Below are positions 39,360-63,900 of a DNA stretch of 64,000 bases, one piece after another. Every line of letters starts with the position of its first letter. Positions within the stretch are counted from its first letter, which is position 1. The notes under the pieces are model-generated. The model was given only the letters and a program-made list of their open reading frames with translations, ran no database searches and was not told where the DNA came from. The translations under genes were made by a program, and so were the position numbers. Source of the DNA: Camelus bactrianus (Eukaryota > Chordata > Mammalia > Artiodactyla > Camelidae); the NCBI RefSeq assembly GCF_048773025.1, contig NC_133558.1, forward strand, positions 21,000,501 to 21,064,500. The letters are read 5' to 3'.

Positions 39360-40490
39360 AGTGGGAGTCTGGGGATCAGGAATATTATGTTGGGGACAGG
39401 TTTCTCTGCTCCGCCTTCATGAAATTTAGAGAAACAATGGGTGATAAACTGTCAGAAGAAAGGAAGAAAGAGCGCGAGCGGCTTCGAAAGCCCCTTGGGC
39501 GATGAGATTTCAGTAAGAGACACCGACAGGCTGGGGCATCCTCCGGGAACAGTTACCCGGTGGGTAGGGGTCCTATCATCAACCAGAAAGGTGGAAGTCA
39601 GCAAGAACCCGGGAGCAGTTTCAAATCGGGAATGGGGGAGGGGTGTTCATAGGAGCATCATTTTATAAAAGCAGGGGAGGGATAGGAGTACATGCGGGTA
39701 AGTAATCTTGAGGACGGGTCCTGGGGCGCCGGGAAACAGAATACACCCGCAGCGTGGGGGAAGGGAGCACGAAGGAGAGGGTGCGGCCTCTGAATCTTTC
39801 GACCTGGTCCTCCTTAGGGCCGCTCCCGGTTCAATGGTCTCCCTAACTGGTAGCCTCCCACACGTACTGCCCTTTCTGCCCGCACCTCCTCGCGTAATTC
39901 TTGCTTGAACGAGCACTTCGGAGTTCAACTCCTCGAAACCCCACCTCTCCTTGCAACCTGTGTTGGCCTAATCTGCCCAGCAACTGTTGACGTCACACTA
40001 CCATGGCCCTGTCTGAATGATAGAGGTTTTACTAGATCACTCCCTCCACACCCCCTCCCACCCACCTACCACCACCGCCGCCACTTCACTGAGATCACCC
40101 TCGCAGGTGCCACTTCAGAGCCGAGTAGGCCCGGCTGGAAAGGACCGGGGTGGGGAGGGGTGACGTGTGAGCTCCCCCGCTGGCGCACTGGCACCTCCTC
40201 TAGCCGCTCTCGCCCTCGGTCTTCCACCTGGGGGCTGTGAGGCCCGGCAGCTGCCGGTGCCTTGGAGGGCGAGGTAGCCCCCAGTCTGGCTCATTCCTGG
40301 GGGCGGGTGTAGGGGGATGGGGAAGTGGAGAGGGCAACCAAAGGAAATTGAAAACTTGAGGGAGAAGATGGCACACTCAGGGCTGTGAGGATGCTGAAAG
40401 TGGGAGAGACCTGGCTTATAAAAAGTGCACCGCAAAAGTCGGTGAGCCATTTGGTCTACCGAAAACACAAGAAACCACAGTAGAAAACAC
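39360..40490. other. PSMB8-TAP1 intergenic, no gene seen
   Basis: GC-moderate unique DNA between the PSMB8 promoter and the TAP1 3' UTR. No exon or repeat recognised. Confidence 0.4.
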
Positions 40491-40494
40491 CAAT

Positions 40495-40500
40495 TTTATT
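40495..40500 (-). terminator. Candidate TAP1 poly-A signal
   Basis: AATAAA on the minus strand about 400 bp after the TAP1 stop, a plausible 3' end. Confidence 0.55.
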
Positions 40501-40900
40501 ATAAATATCAAGAATCCACAGGGTATTTATTGGCCAGCATATGCCTCCGGTCAGACTGGAAAGCAGCCGATCTTCCCTTTCTGTGTATTCTAAATATTAT
40601 CCTCATTCTAAGGGTGCTAGTCACACCAACCCTGGCTCCAAACCCTAATTACACGAAGGCATTATTATAAACCTTAGTCTCTTCCAGGAAATCTGCATTA
40701 TCAAGAGGATTTTGGAGGAGCGTAACACTCAGAGCAAAATTTCAGGCATCACCTGGGGGTTACGTTTTAGAACCTCACCCCTCCTAGAAGCAGCTGCCTC
40801 CTCTGCAGCTCTAGTAAGACCTTGCTTTGTTCTCAAACTCTCCACTATAGAGAGAAGGTAAAAAGGGAGGGAGATGGAGTGTGCAGGTCTGAGAAGTCTT

Positions 40901-47888
<6,988 letters not shown>

Positions 47889-48101
47889 TGGCTCGCGGGC
47901 GCAGTTCGAGGTCGGCCCTGGGCCTGGGACTCTCCGCTGTCCCCGCTGGGCCGAAGTCTTCGGATGCTGTTGGAGTCCGTGCAGAGCGGGCGCCCGGGCC
48001 GGCGGCGCGGGAAGGGAGAAGGGGCGGGCCGGGGCGGGCTCTCGGAAAGTCCCGGGAACCGGCTGAGCCTGCTGGAGCTCCTAGAAGAGAGCGGTTTAGG
48101 G

Positions 48102-48119
48102 GAAAGGGAAAGCGAAAGC
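48102..48119 (+). promoter_or_regulatory. ISRE/IRF-E in TAP1/PSMB9 promoter
   Basis: GAAAGGGAAAGCGAAAGC, three GAAA half-sites in register, 214 bp from the TAP1 ATG. It corresponds in kind to the IRF1 element of the human LMP2/TAP1 promoter. Confidence 0.8.
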
Positions 48120-48194
48120 GGCTGCTGGCTCACTCGATCCGCCCATTTCTGAAGGCGGCCGGCCCGAGCTATTTTGGGAGAGGGCGTTGAAGTC

Positions 48195-48288
48195 AGATCT
48201 GAGGTTTGGGGCAGCAGCCCCGGTGCTCCATCTCCGCCATTAGATCTGAGGTTTGGAGGAGTAGCCCCAATGCTCCATCTCCTCCTTT
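48195..48288. repeat. 47-bp tandem duplication in promoter
   Basis: Unit AGATCTGAGGTTTGG... starts at 48195 and again at 48242, period 47. The copies differ at about nine positions, so the event is not very recent. It lies between the ISRE and PSMB9 exon 1. Confidence 0.9.
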
Positions 48289-48427
48289 CCTCGCCTCCTC
48301 TAGCGGATCTCCCTGTCAGGACTTTCTTACCCCAGCCTCTGGGCGGGGCTCTTCCGTCATTTGTCTCCGGGCAGATCTGCCCCGTACAGGTTAGCGCCCG
48401 GGTGCCAAGGCTCACAGAGAGGACCCA

Positions 48428-48444
48428 GGCGCCCCCTGGCGGGC
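48428..48444 (-). promoter_or_regulatory. CTCF-like motif at PSMB9 promoter
   Basis: Minus-strand GCCCGCCAGGGGGCGCC, close to the CTCF core. It is oriented towards TAP1 and so faces the plus-strand motif at 34484. Confidence 0.5.
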
Positions 48445-48534
48445 GTAACGAAGGGGCGGGGCTGCAGGCAGAGCACAGCGCGCTGTCCCAGGTCGGAAAC
48501 CAGCGCCCCAGGCAGCGAGGAGCGTGGCGCCGGG

Positions 48535-53233
<4,699 letters not shown>

Positions 53234-53264
53234 ATCTTCCTCAGACTTCCCTTGTTTACTTTGT

Positions 53265-53270
53265 AATAAA
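53265..53270 (+). terminator. PSMB9 poly-A signal
   Basis: AATAAA only 32 bp after the stop codon, giving a very short 3' UTR. Confidence 0.8.
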
Positions 53271-53744
53271 CTTTCTGGGGCCAGAACCTGGTATGGTCCA
53301 TGGGTGCTCAGGGAGATGACGCTGGGGAAGGGGGCTTCCCTCCCAGATGTTAGCACACCCTTTTTATTCTTTTGTCCCCCGATCTAAACATCTTTCCCAC
53401 AGGTAAGAGTGAGGATGGGAGGGAGTATACTAGAACAGGAAGAGCCCTGTACATCATGTTCTGAGGGATTCTGAAACATTAGAAACAATACAAATTCCCA
53501 TTCTGGTGCCCAAGGGATGAAGCTGCAAGTGAAAAGCTGGGATTCATTCCTTCAAGGCTAAGACTGATAGGTAGCTAAGACAGCTACACACATGAGAATC
53601 AGCTTAGAGCACCAGCAAAGTCACATGCAAAAATTCCTTTCATAATGCATTCACTCACATTAGAGACCAATACATGATAAATACTAAATATTGGGGCGGG
53701 GGGCACTTGTGACTTTCAAAGAATAATAGCGATAACCAAAAAAG

Positions 53745-53950
53745 CTACATTTACTGAACGAGGCATTAGCTAAATGCTTTCAAACTTTACCTCTTAGAAC
53801 CCAAACCAAAAACCTTATGTAGGTACTACTATTTCTTCCATGTAAGGAGAGATGGAGGCTTAGAAGGATTAAGTCAAGGCAAGTTCAAAAGCTGAGATGC
53901 AGGATTTTGTTTACCATATGCCCTTCCTCTACCGCTACATAAAACTCTCC
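53745..53950 (+). repeat. MIR SINE, sense
   Basis: TACATTTACTGAACGAGGCA, TATGTAGGTACTACTATTTC and GAGATGGAGGCTTAGAAGGA follow the MIR consensus in order. Confidence 0.8.
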
Positions 53951-53959
53951 ATTTCCTCA

Positions 53960-55780
53960 AGCTTCATATATCTGCTGCTCTTTGAAATCTGCAGTATTTT
54001 TAGTCCAGTCCATTATTTGGCACGTAGGAAGTTGTTGCTAGATGCCTGAGTAATTGTATCAAACACGCGAGCTCCAGTCTTGTCTCTGCCGTGCTCTTCC
54101 TGAGTGACAGGACACATTCCCCTTCTCAGAGCCCTCATTTTCTCTTCTGTCAAAAAAAGGGCTGAGTGACTTCTACGGTGGTTTACAGCTTTGACATTCA
54201 ATGCCATTTTGCTCACAAGTGAGCAGTTAGAGGTATATTTAACAGAAATACTAGTAGGCTACCCAGGAAGTTTCTGTCTGCTTTTCTTTCTAGATTTCAG
54301 GCCAAACATACAAATTCAAAGTACCTTAAAACACTCCCATGTCCTTGGGAGTGTGTATTTGGTTTGGAGAAAAATAACCTACAATTACTAGCACCTTCAG
54401 TTCTTTCTAGACATGCTATTTAATTTACTTTGAAGTTATATGTAATAGATTAAGAGCTTATCTCTCCTGCTGATCACAACTAGAAACTCTGCAAAGTAGA
54501 CAAAAGAAAGTACTAAATGACTCTGAAAAATAAACAAAAGCAGGTAGAGAGTGCAGGGAGTCAAAACTTGGAAAGGCAATGCTCTGGGGGGAGGGTGGGT
54601 TCAATTTTTTTTCCTCTTGTGGTTCTGCCCTGAAGTCAGGCCTCGGTGGCAGAGCTGCACTGCCGAGCTGAGTCTCCCAGGAAAACACCATCATTCTGGC
54701 CAGAGGCACTGAGAGAAGGAGCCCTTGTGGGCAGGAGCGTGAAGGGGACTCTCCCAGACGAGAGCCCTGGAGAAGGGGCCCCCCTAACTCTAGGTGTGAA
54801 CACCCCTGAGCCGCACAGTTGCGCGGCTCACCCAAAACCGCGCAGCAAAGGCTGTGAGGACCGAATTAAGATTTAAACCTTTTGAAAGTAGGTGGCCATC
54901 TTTTTCTTTATTGGCCAAACAATTGTGTCCTTATGCCCCTCGTTCCAAAAAAGGTTGTAGCAGCGTATGGGACAGACACAATTTAAAAAGAAGGAGGAGG
55001 AATAGGAGGGGAAGAAGAAATTAGAGCAAAGACAAAATGAAGTTAAGAAATAAGTGAAGCCAAGGGGTAAAACTAATATACAACATGAATATCTTTTTTT
55101 AAAAAAGAAAAGTGATGCACTGGACCTGTCCTGAACAGCCTAACAAGAACAGATTGTAAAATAGTCAGGAATTGTGAACGGCAGGGGTCGCTTGACATTG
55201 ACCATTGTGGGAGTATTAATACTACAGAAACCAGCAATGTCAGAACTTTTTGGTTTTTTCCCCCTGGAGAGCCAGTTTAACAGGACACGTGTTTATCAGC
55301 CAGCTATAGATGGATAAAAGAACAACTGGCTCTGAGCTACAGGGTAGTAAAAGCAAAACAGGAGATGAAATCAGGTACAAGATGCAAAAGATTCATTTAA
55401 AAATGAATCGTTCAAAAACAACAATATACAAACGTGTGTGTATATATATATAATTTTTCAAGTCACACAGGACATTTACTGAAATGGAATATGCATTATG
55501 CCATAAAGAATGCTCTATCAAACTCCAAAAATGTAATATCTTTGAAACTACATTTTGCAGCCATACTGTATTAGATTAGAACTTGAAAACAAAAGGACAC
55601 CTAAAATTCTCATGGCTTGCAAACTAAGAAAATGTTGATAAATAACATGGATTTAAAAGGTAGTCATAAAGGAAATTTACTCATTTAGAACTAGGTAATA
55701 AAAGTGATAAACAGCAAATTTTGTAGGGCAGAATACTATTCAGAATTTTACAGCTTCAAATACATTTATTAGGGCAAAGA
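53960..55780. other. Intergenic, no gene seen
   Basis: Downstream of PSMB9. GC falls towards the right. No exon or RNA gene recognised, and repeats here are too diverged to name. Confidence 0.35.
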
Positions 55781-55789
55781 AGTTAAAAA

Positions 55790-58250
55790 TAAATGACTTT
55801 AAAATTCTCCTAAAAATTTGTAAAAAAGAGCATTTGAGCAAACCTAAAGAAACAAGAAGTTAGGAAATTACAAAGATAAGAAGAGAAAGCAATTTAATAG
55901 AGAACAGAAACTTACGTAGTGACGATTCACAAAACCAAAAGCTGCTTCTTAAAAAAAAATTTTGTAAGATGTTCAGACTTAAAGCAAGACTGATCATGAA
56001 TAAAGGGAAGGAAAAGTGAATAAACAAGATACAGAATGAAAAAAAGGGGGATAGCTACAGATACAACAGAGATATGAGACATAATAAAGGGTATTATGAG
56101 TAAGTATACGCTAATGGATTTGAAAACCTAGGTAGAGATAGGCAAATTCGTAGAAAAATTTAATCTACCAAAAGTAGCACAAGGAGAAATAGAAAACTTG
56201 ACTATACCAGTAAATATGAAGAAATGGAAAAAGTTGCCAATGGCTTCTGGTAAAATTAATTTTTTTAACTGCCCAGATAGTTCTGCAGGTGAGTTCCAGC
56301 AAACATTCAAGGGACATGCAACTCTTATGGTAGGTATTTTATTCCAGAATAGATTAAAAGATTAAAAGCTGCTCAGCTAATTTTATCAGGACAGCATAAT
56401 CTTGATTCCAAACTGATGTATAGGAAATTCAAGGAAAGAAAATAATAGGCCCATTTCACCTTGAACATAGTGGGAAAAAATAAATTATTATTTTATGAAT
56501 TGAATTTCATGGTATTAAAATTATAATTCACCAAGAGCATATGGGAAATTCTTAGAAGCAAGGATGCTTCAATATAACAAAATACACTATTATAATTCAC
56601 CATACTCATAGACTAAAGAGGAAAAATCATCTGCTTTTCTCAATCAATTAAGAAGAGGCATTTTATATAGTTAAATATACATTTATGATTTTTGAAAAAC
56701 AGTTAAGGAACCAGGAATCAAATAAGACTTTTCTTATCTTGGTAAAGGTTATATTCTTAAAAATCTATAACAAGCAGTATACATAAGGAAAAGTTTTAGG
56801 TGTCCAAGACAAGAAAGCTCACTATAATTGCTAGCTCTGAATCCAGGCTAATGCGTAAGGAAGAAAGAGGAATGAGAGGACTGGATAAAACTATTATTTT
56901 CAGATCATAGGATCATTTACTTAGAAATGATAAACAACAGAAGCAGCAAATTACTAAAATAACAAAAGACTTTTTCAAGATTTTTAGCCATAAGAACAAC
57001 TTACAAAAATGCATAGCATTTCCCTACACCAGAAAAACCAATAAAAAATCAGAAATCATGTACAAAAGCCAAAAAACGATAAAGTATCTACTGATTAACT
57101 TAATTAAGAAATTGTAGAAAATGTAAAATTCTAAAAAAGTCATTGAATATGATTTGAAATAATGCAGAGTCATTTTGCATTCTCAGCTAGGATCACAATC
57201 TTATAAAGATATCCAGTTGCCCCCAATTTAATCTTTAAATTGAATATAATCCTAATTGAAGCTCCATTTGATCTTTTCAAGGAAATTTATAAATTTACTC
57301 TAAAATATATATGACAGAATAAAGGCCCTTAGATAGCTAAGTAAGCCTTTAAGAAAGAACAATATAAAGGGGAAACTTGTCTTTGGAAACATTAAGACAG
57401 TCTAGGGAACTATAATTATTAAAAAGACATGCTAAGAATCCAGCAGTTTTGTTTTTCTTTTAATAGGTTAATAAGGGAGCAGAATTCCAAACTGAGGTAT
57501 GGAAATCACTGAGAGACAAACTCATACATATACAGGAACCTAATATAGAATAAAGTTTCTGCTATAAAATAATGGGGACATTATGGAATATTTAATACGT
57601 ATTATTAGAAAAAAATGGCTCTCAATATAAAAAGAAAAACAAAGCTAGATCCTGATCTAATGGCACATACAATAGACTAAGGTGAGGTGAAGCCACAAAA
57701 GAAAAATGTGAAACTTTAACTGTAATAAAACAAAACATAAAAATTATCTTTGTGACCAGGGACAGGGAAGGATTTCTTTATATAAAACCCCCAAAATCAT
57801 ACTGAGAAATATTTTATTATTTCATTATGTCAAAACTGAAGGTTTTTTTTAATAAACAGAGATAAAGGACAACTCTAATAAACAAGTAACAGAATAAGAG
57901 AGGATATTTACATTGTCTAAAACCAACCAGGGATATTATTGAGAATATACAATGAACTGCTGCAAATCAACAACAAAAATGTGGCAACTCCTAAAGAAAA
58001 ATGCACCAAGGACACAGACGTGGACTTTACAGAAGAGAAAAACAAAAAGGTAACAAGCATTTGAAGAGATAAGGTCAACAATAATCACAGGAAAACAAAT
58101 GTATACATTAATTCATAACTAATAGACTGAAAAACATTAGACAGTTAGATAATGACAAATGTTAGTGAGGAAACAGGGGTGAAGGAAGCCTCCTGCTCTG
58201 CTTGTGGAAATATAAACTGGTGTGGCATTGTAGACAGAATTCTGTGACAC
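55790..58250 (+). mobile_element. Ancient LINE-1, sense, degraded
   Basis: Long A-rich stretch with L1 ORF2-like text in order: AACCAAAAGCTGCTTCTTAA (about 55935), AGATAGTTCTGCAGGTGAGT (about 56275), AACTTACAAAAATGCATAGC, CAAATGTATACATTAATTC, and the region before ACTGGTGTGGCATTG at about 58220. No open frame remains. Borders are approximate. Confidence 0.65.
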
Positions 58251-58524
58251 CTAATCAAGTGAAAAACATCCTAGGCAGTTTTAAAGGATACCTTTTCTTC
58301 TGTAACCCAGCACAGATACAGATGGGAGCCAAACCTAGGGTTTGATGATAAAGGTTGTGAAGTTGTAGAGCAATTAATTGCTTAACCCCACTAAGGTAAG
58401 GCCACTGGTTGGGATGGATTTGAGCCCTGAGATATGAAATGGGGACATATGAGCAGACATAGAGAAATCTGAGAAGCGAAAATCACCGTATCCCCCAAAA
58501 CATCTTTGCTGGAAGAAGATAACT

Positions 58525-59090
58525 GGATTAGTTATCTATTGTTGTGTCATACCCCTGCATTAGTTACCTATTGCTGTGTAACAAATGACACTGTAACGTA
58601 ACAGCTTAAAATACAAACATTTACTATTGGGAATTATTGGGACAATAGGGGAAATTTGAATACAGATGGTATATTTGATAATAGTATGTCAATGTTAAGT
58701 ATCTTGGAGGTGATGATGTTACGATGGTCATGTTGAGAAATGTCCTCGTTCTTAAAATACACAGGCCAATCTATTTCAAGGTAAAGTGTCATAATGTCCA
58801 AAAATTTTCTCAAATGGCTTACCAAAACAGTCCCTCAACAGTAAAGAGATAAATAAAATGTAGTATATTGATACATTAGAATACTGTATAAGTAAAACAT
58901 ATTAATGAATTACTGATGCAACAACATGGATAAATCTCATAGAAATAATACTGAGGGAAGAAGCCAGACACATGCAAAAATACACAATATTTGTTTTAGT
59001 TTTCTATTGTTGTGGAGCAAACCACCCCTAAACTTTGTGGCTTAAAACAAAAACAGTCATGTTATTATTTCTTGTGAGTCCATGGGTTAA
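58525..59090. repeat. Old dispersed repeats of uncertain family
   Basis: The block TTAGTTACCTATTGCTGTGT (58560 on), a shorter partial copy just before it (58528), and a related block at 58997 (TTTTAGTTTTCTATTGTTGT, GTGGCTTAAAACAAAAACAG) belong to a common mammalian repeat I cannot name with confidence. Between them, 58640-58830 resembles the repeat at 28190-28460. Confidence 0.5.
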
Positions 59091-59144
59091 CAGGACTTTA
59101 AGAACCACTGATATAAGAATGTGAAAACAAATATGTGTATGCAT

Positions 59145-59216
59145 ATGTACTGAAACATTATGCTGTACACCAGAAACTGACACATTGTAACTGACTATAT
59201 TTCAATTTTAAAAAAT
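59145..59216 (+). mobile_element. LINE-1 3' tail
   Basis: CTGTACACCAGAAACTGACA, ATTGTAACTGACTATATTTC and an A-rich end: the last 70 bp of an L1 3' UTR. Confidence 0.75.
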
Positions 59217-59219
59217 ACA

Positions 59220-60926
59220 GCCACTGGTGTAGCCCATGAACCAAAGCCCTTACTCACGGCAGCCACTCCACACAGCACCTCACATTTCATGTAAGGAGTC
59301 TGGTTATGTGTCCCATCAGATTCGAACCTTAAGAATACTGTAAAAAATTTTCCCTACCTTATTAGTCCTGCCTCCCCACAATACAATTTAGAAAACCCGC
59401 TCCCCCCAGCCCGCTTTGACACTAGGGCACCAGTACGGGACCTAAGTCCCACCAATCAAATTCATGCACCTGAGACTTCAAAACTGAGCAACGGAAGGTA
59501 ATGGGGATCCACCCTGTGTTCATTTCACTGGCAAAGGTGACAGAAAAAGCAATTGGCTTTAGAAGAAGCAGTGGTTTAAAAAAAAAAAAAAAGGTGAAGT
59601 TCCTGCAACGGAAGTGGCTTAGAAGTGTCTTCAGTGATGAGTGCAGTGAAGTCCCGCCCCCAACGACAGAGCAAAGAGCAACACCTAGAAGCAACAGTGA
59701 AGTGGCTTATCAGACTTGTTCTGGGGAGTGTGTTTTATCTGTTTATAATGAGCCTCTCATATGTTGTTCCAGCATTTCCACTCCAAAAGCCTAATTCTGA
59801 GAGAAATGTATTTGTTAGACTTTTCCAAGTGTTACCAAACTCATGAATGAGGAATCAGGAAGACTACCAGAGACTGGATTCAAAGAGTATTTGCAAAACA
59901 AAGATTTACATAGTCAGAAAAAATTGCGGTGTTAGAGATACAGAATGGTTAATGCACTACAAAGCAATAAAACCATAACCTTGGAGTTATCTTCTTTACC
60001 AGAGTAAAAGCAAAGCCAACATTCCTTATCAGCTTTCTACAGATTAACCTCTAATAGTACAGGGCCAGCAGAGTTCTTTTTAATCAAGTTACAACTCCTA
60101 AAACACTCGAATTTTGATCAGGCAGGATTATGAGAAAATGTTCAAGTATGATGTTAAATAATCAAGAAAGCAAAGTTTTTCCTTATTCCCAACTTTTGGA
60201 ACATTTTTCCTGCACAATTTCTACCCCCAAGGTACAGGATTAACCAAATAAGATTTTCCAGAAACATTCTAACTCAGTATCTTTCATTTGACAAGCTCTT
60301 TTGTTTGGCCTGTTTTAGGATAAAGACGTGAAGCTCCTTGTGTAGTTAACAAAACAAATATCTTATGATATTAAGACTAGAGAGTTCACATCTTCTGAAA
60401 TGCTTTAGCCCATAAGGTCATAGTTTTAATTACTCCTGTGATAACCAAAAATAATTTTATTACCACTCATCAGTTCACTGATTCCAAGAACCCTTCCCCA
60501 ACCCATGTTCTCAAAGCTCTGCTTATAGAGCTTTTAACTGTGGATGAAATCCCATTTTCTCTGAGATACCTGAAGTTCACAGTGATCCTGGCTTGTCAGA
60601 AGTTAACATCCCTTCCCACCTGTCAGATGGGGACTTAGTAAACTAGAGCCGGTGTGCTAAGAGGGTTTTGCAGACTTTGTTTCCGAATACAAACTGCAGT
60701 CTTTCCTCTTATTAGTGACTTGTCATACCCAATTAAATGAGATGTTCCTTTAAATGTGACATCTCTGGCATGCTCAGGATTCCAAATTTGGGGATATGAA
60801 CCACTGCATATCACTACGTTGTCATAAAAACATAAAGCAACCCATAAAAGTACTCCACATAGTGTTTGCAGGGAAGAACTACACACCAGGTATTCATTAG
60901 AATCATATATTCCTATGGAATCCATA

Positions 60927-60930
<4 letters not shown>
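59220..60930. other. Intergenic, no gene seen
   Basis: Mostly unique sequence. An A-run at 59578-59592 is flanked by an open but unrecognised frame (59501-59794), which I do not call a gene. Confidence 0.35.

Positions 60931-60958
<28 letters not shown>
60931..60958. repeat. (TA)n microsatellite
   Basis: About 13 TA units in AT-rich intergenic DNA. Confidence 0.9.
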
Positions 60959-60959
<1 letters not shown>

Positions 60960-63900
60960 TCTATAGAATCATATATTCCACCAGTGATGCTGTCTACAAA
61001 AATATGTCATCGTCTATAGAGGTGTGGTACTCACAAGATTTGACTCCATGTCCTTTAACAAAGGATAGCTGAGATTTTTCTAAACTTAAAAATTATAAAA
61101 GCCCGGGTCAAAATTCCAATTAATAGGGTCACCACATTTAATTTTTCTTGAGTTTTTATACTCTGTAGTCTGTATTAAGAATTACCATAGGATATTTTTT
61201 CCTGAATTCTGAGGTTCTATTGGAACAAGACACCATTCAAAAAAACATTTGGTTTCAGTTTCCACAAGCATAGGCTAAAGTTGAGGATTATAGCTAGATA
61301 AGAAAGTAAACTGGTTTGCTCATATGCTCATCAGAAAATGGAACATTTAAAATAATATCCTAAAACAACTATAATTAAATCACTATGATTACATATTGGT
61401 TAAGAGTTTGATTCAGTCTTATTACTTGTTCCATTCATCTGCGGCCGGTAGACTACATTAATGATTTCATCTGCTCCTGTACTGAAACAGCCCTATAAAT
61501 GCCAATTTTTAAGTCCCCTGGTACAGTTTGACAAGTGTCAAGAGGTGGCAATGTCAGCTTAAACTGGTAAGTTTGTTCTCATAACTCTACTCTCTGCAAT
61601 CCAAGAATCAAGAAAACCTGATAGTCATTTCCACGGGGCCTCTGAAATTGTCCTTTTCTGTTATTTCTCTCAGAAGATCTAATTTTCGATGACAGCTTAT
61701 AGCAGAGAGTTTCAGGCAAGCATGAGAAAACATCGGTTTGTAACAAGACCGATGGCACTGTTTAATTTATCACAGTAACCGACAATATCAGAATAGAAGG
61801 ATTAGAATCTAGAGAGCTCACAATTTCACTAAGACTGACTACCCCTTACTCTGAAGGTAAGTACACACTCTAGACGGTGAGGAGCACTGGCAACTCTCCA
61901 GGACTTCTAATCCAGTCTGAAAAGTGCAGATTAGAATTCCTGCCATTTGACAAGGGTATTTTAAACCCAGAAACAAAATCTCCTCTAAAATAAATAAATT
62001 CAAATCACCATGCCAGGCTTGGAATATGAACAAGAATATGCTTTTACCCTTTCTGAAACATAGTCATTAAAACACACATTAACAATATTTTTACTTGGAC
62101 AAGATTCATTAAGGAAAGGTTGAGCTCCTGTTTTTTTTTTTTTTTTTTTTTTTGTCAGCTTTCTCCGCATTGTGGATTCGATACATAGAGTAACTCTTTT
62201 GATAGCACAGAATTAATTTAAAGTATACGAAGCATGCCAAATGTACCTAATTACTTCTGGCCACCTTAATTTTATGATGAAAGATTAAGCCTTTGGCGCT
62301 ACCTAGTGGTCAAATGGGTAGTTGTTGCTACCTAATGGGAAAAGGTTTTGGGGTTTTTTTGGTTTTTTTCTTTTTTAAGTAAAAGATAGCTTGACAGCTT
62401 TCATATTTTCAATTCAGAGTTTAGGCTTCACAAAGGCAACAAAAAAGAATTTCCAGAGGAAACTGACCACTTAATTAATATAAGTGGACAGGTACTTGAG
62501 AGTGAGCAATTGTTACAGCTTTCGCCGTCCCAATAACCAGAGTGACAATAAACCATTTTTAAATACATATGAAGAAGGTACCATAATAATTACAAGAAGC
62601 TTTTGGTCTCTCATAATTCAAACAGTTTTGGTTATTTGCTTTTAAAATGATTTAAGAACATGACAATGTCAGCAGAAAGCACTCAAATTTATCCAGATAT
62701 TAAGTAAGAGTATTCTGATAAGAAATTGCTGCTGGCTGAGCTGATTACACTCAAGGGGAAAAAAACCCTTTTCTACCTCTCTTCAAGAGCACAATGAATA
62801 TTCCAAGACCAATTTTGAACAAGTCTTCTCCTTTTTTTGCTTATTAATTTTAATTAATCATTATATATGTCTAAAATATACAGAAATGTATAGTTAGATG
62901 ACAATATTGTTTTAAAAGTTCAACTTCAGCTTTAAAAATATATTTAATCTTATTCGTTCAATACACTAATGTGTGTACCACATTAAGTTTACCACTTAAA
63001 TTGAGTTTTGTAAAAAATAAGTATGGACAAAAGTATATACATAAAACTGCTTGGTAGTTCAGAATTTTTTTCTTTGTTTCTATGAATTATTTTTTTCTTT
63101 TAAGAATTTTGCCGGTATTCAAAATTCACCTACTAATTCACTCAATTTAAATTAGTCCAAAGTTATAAAATCATTTAGGTTGAAACTTCATAGTTGAACA
63201 TAATCACTATTGATCTTAGCTTTCCAGAGGAGAAATTTTAAATTTTTACCAAGAGAGTAAGTGGAGTAACCAAGTTAAATGATTTACAGCATTGTCTAAA
63301 GTTTACAAGAGCCAATACTTTAAAAAAAATAAAAGCATGTCCTATGATTATTTAATTAGATTAAATGTATACATTTACATTTAGGTTTGCTTCCCAGAAA
63401 ATGAGTCTGAGGATGAGGAAAATATTCTTTTTTTTTTCAAAATCAATTTACGGTGTTAGACATCAAATTAGCAAGTGTTTAGAGAGGGGAATGCAAAAAG
63501 GTAGGAGGACTGACTGAAAAAAGGGCAAAAGGAGACCCTTTGAGATAAGAAAAATGTTCTATGTATCAATTGGGGTGGTGGTTACATAGTGTATATATAC
63601 CTTTGCCAAAACTCATCAAACTGAATATTTTAAATGTTTCCATTGGTTTTATGTAAATCACATCTCAATAAAGTTGATTTCAAACCATAAAATGAGATCA
63701 AAAGTTTCAGCTGTGGAGTTTGTGGGCTTCAGCAACAGAAACCAAATGGGTCCTATATCAAGGATAGCACAACCAAATACACTGTGTCCTTTTTTGTCCC
63801 CTAACTTAGTAGATCAGTTTTTTAAATTCAAGTTATTTAAACTAAAACAAAAACATCTGGGACATAGTTTAAAAGGATTACAGGGATCAAGGCCTCCAGA

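Larger units (their letters stand above)
47889..48534. promoter_or_regulatory. TAP1/PSMB9 bidirectional promoter
   Basis: 646 bp between divergent start codons, CpG-rich with no clear TATA box. It holds an ISRE (48102-48119), GC boxes at about 48021-48038, 48341-48349 and 48453-48460, a 47-bp tandem duplication (48195-48288) and a CTCF-like motif (48428-48444). It matches the known shared LMP2/TAP1 promoter architecture of mammals. Confidence 0.85.

Noticed and set aside
59501-59846. Open frames around an A-run, possible retrogene
   Set aside because: No recognisable protein, and the A-run lies inside rather than at the end of the frame.
62131-62152. T22 run as the tail of an antisense retrocopy
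   Set aside because: The sequence to its right (62153 onward) gives no protein or known repeat by eye; left as a homopolymer.
62296-62310. CTCF-like GGCGCTACCTAGTGG
   Set aside because: Three departures from the core consensus and no promoter context; too weak to call.
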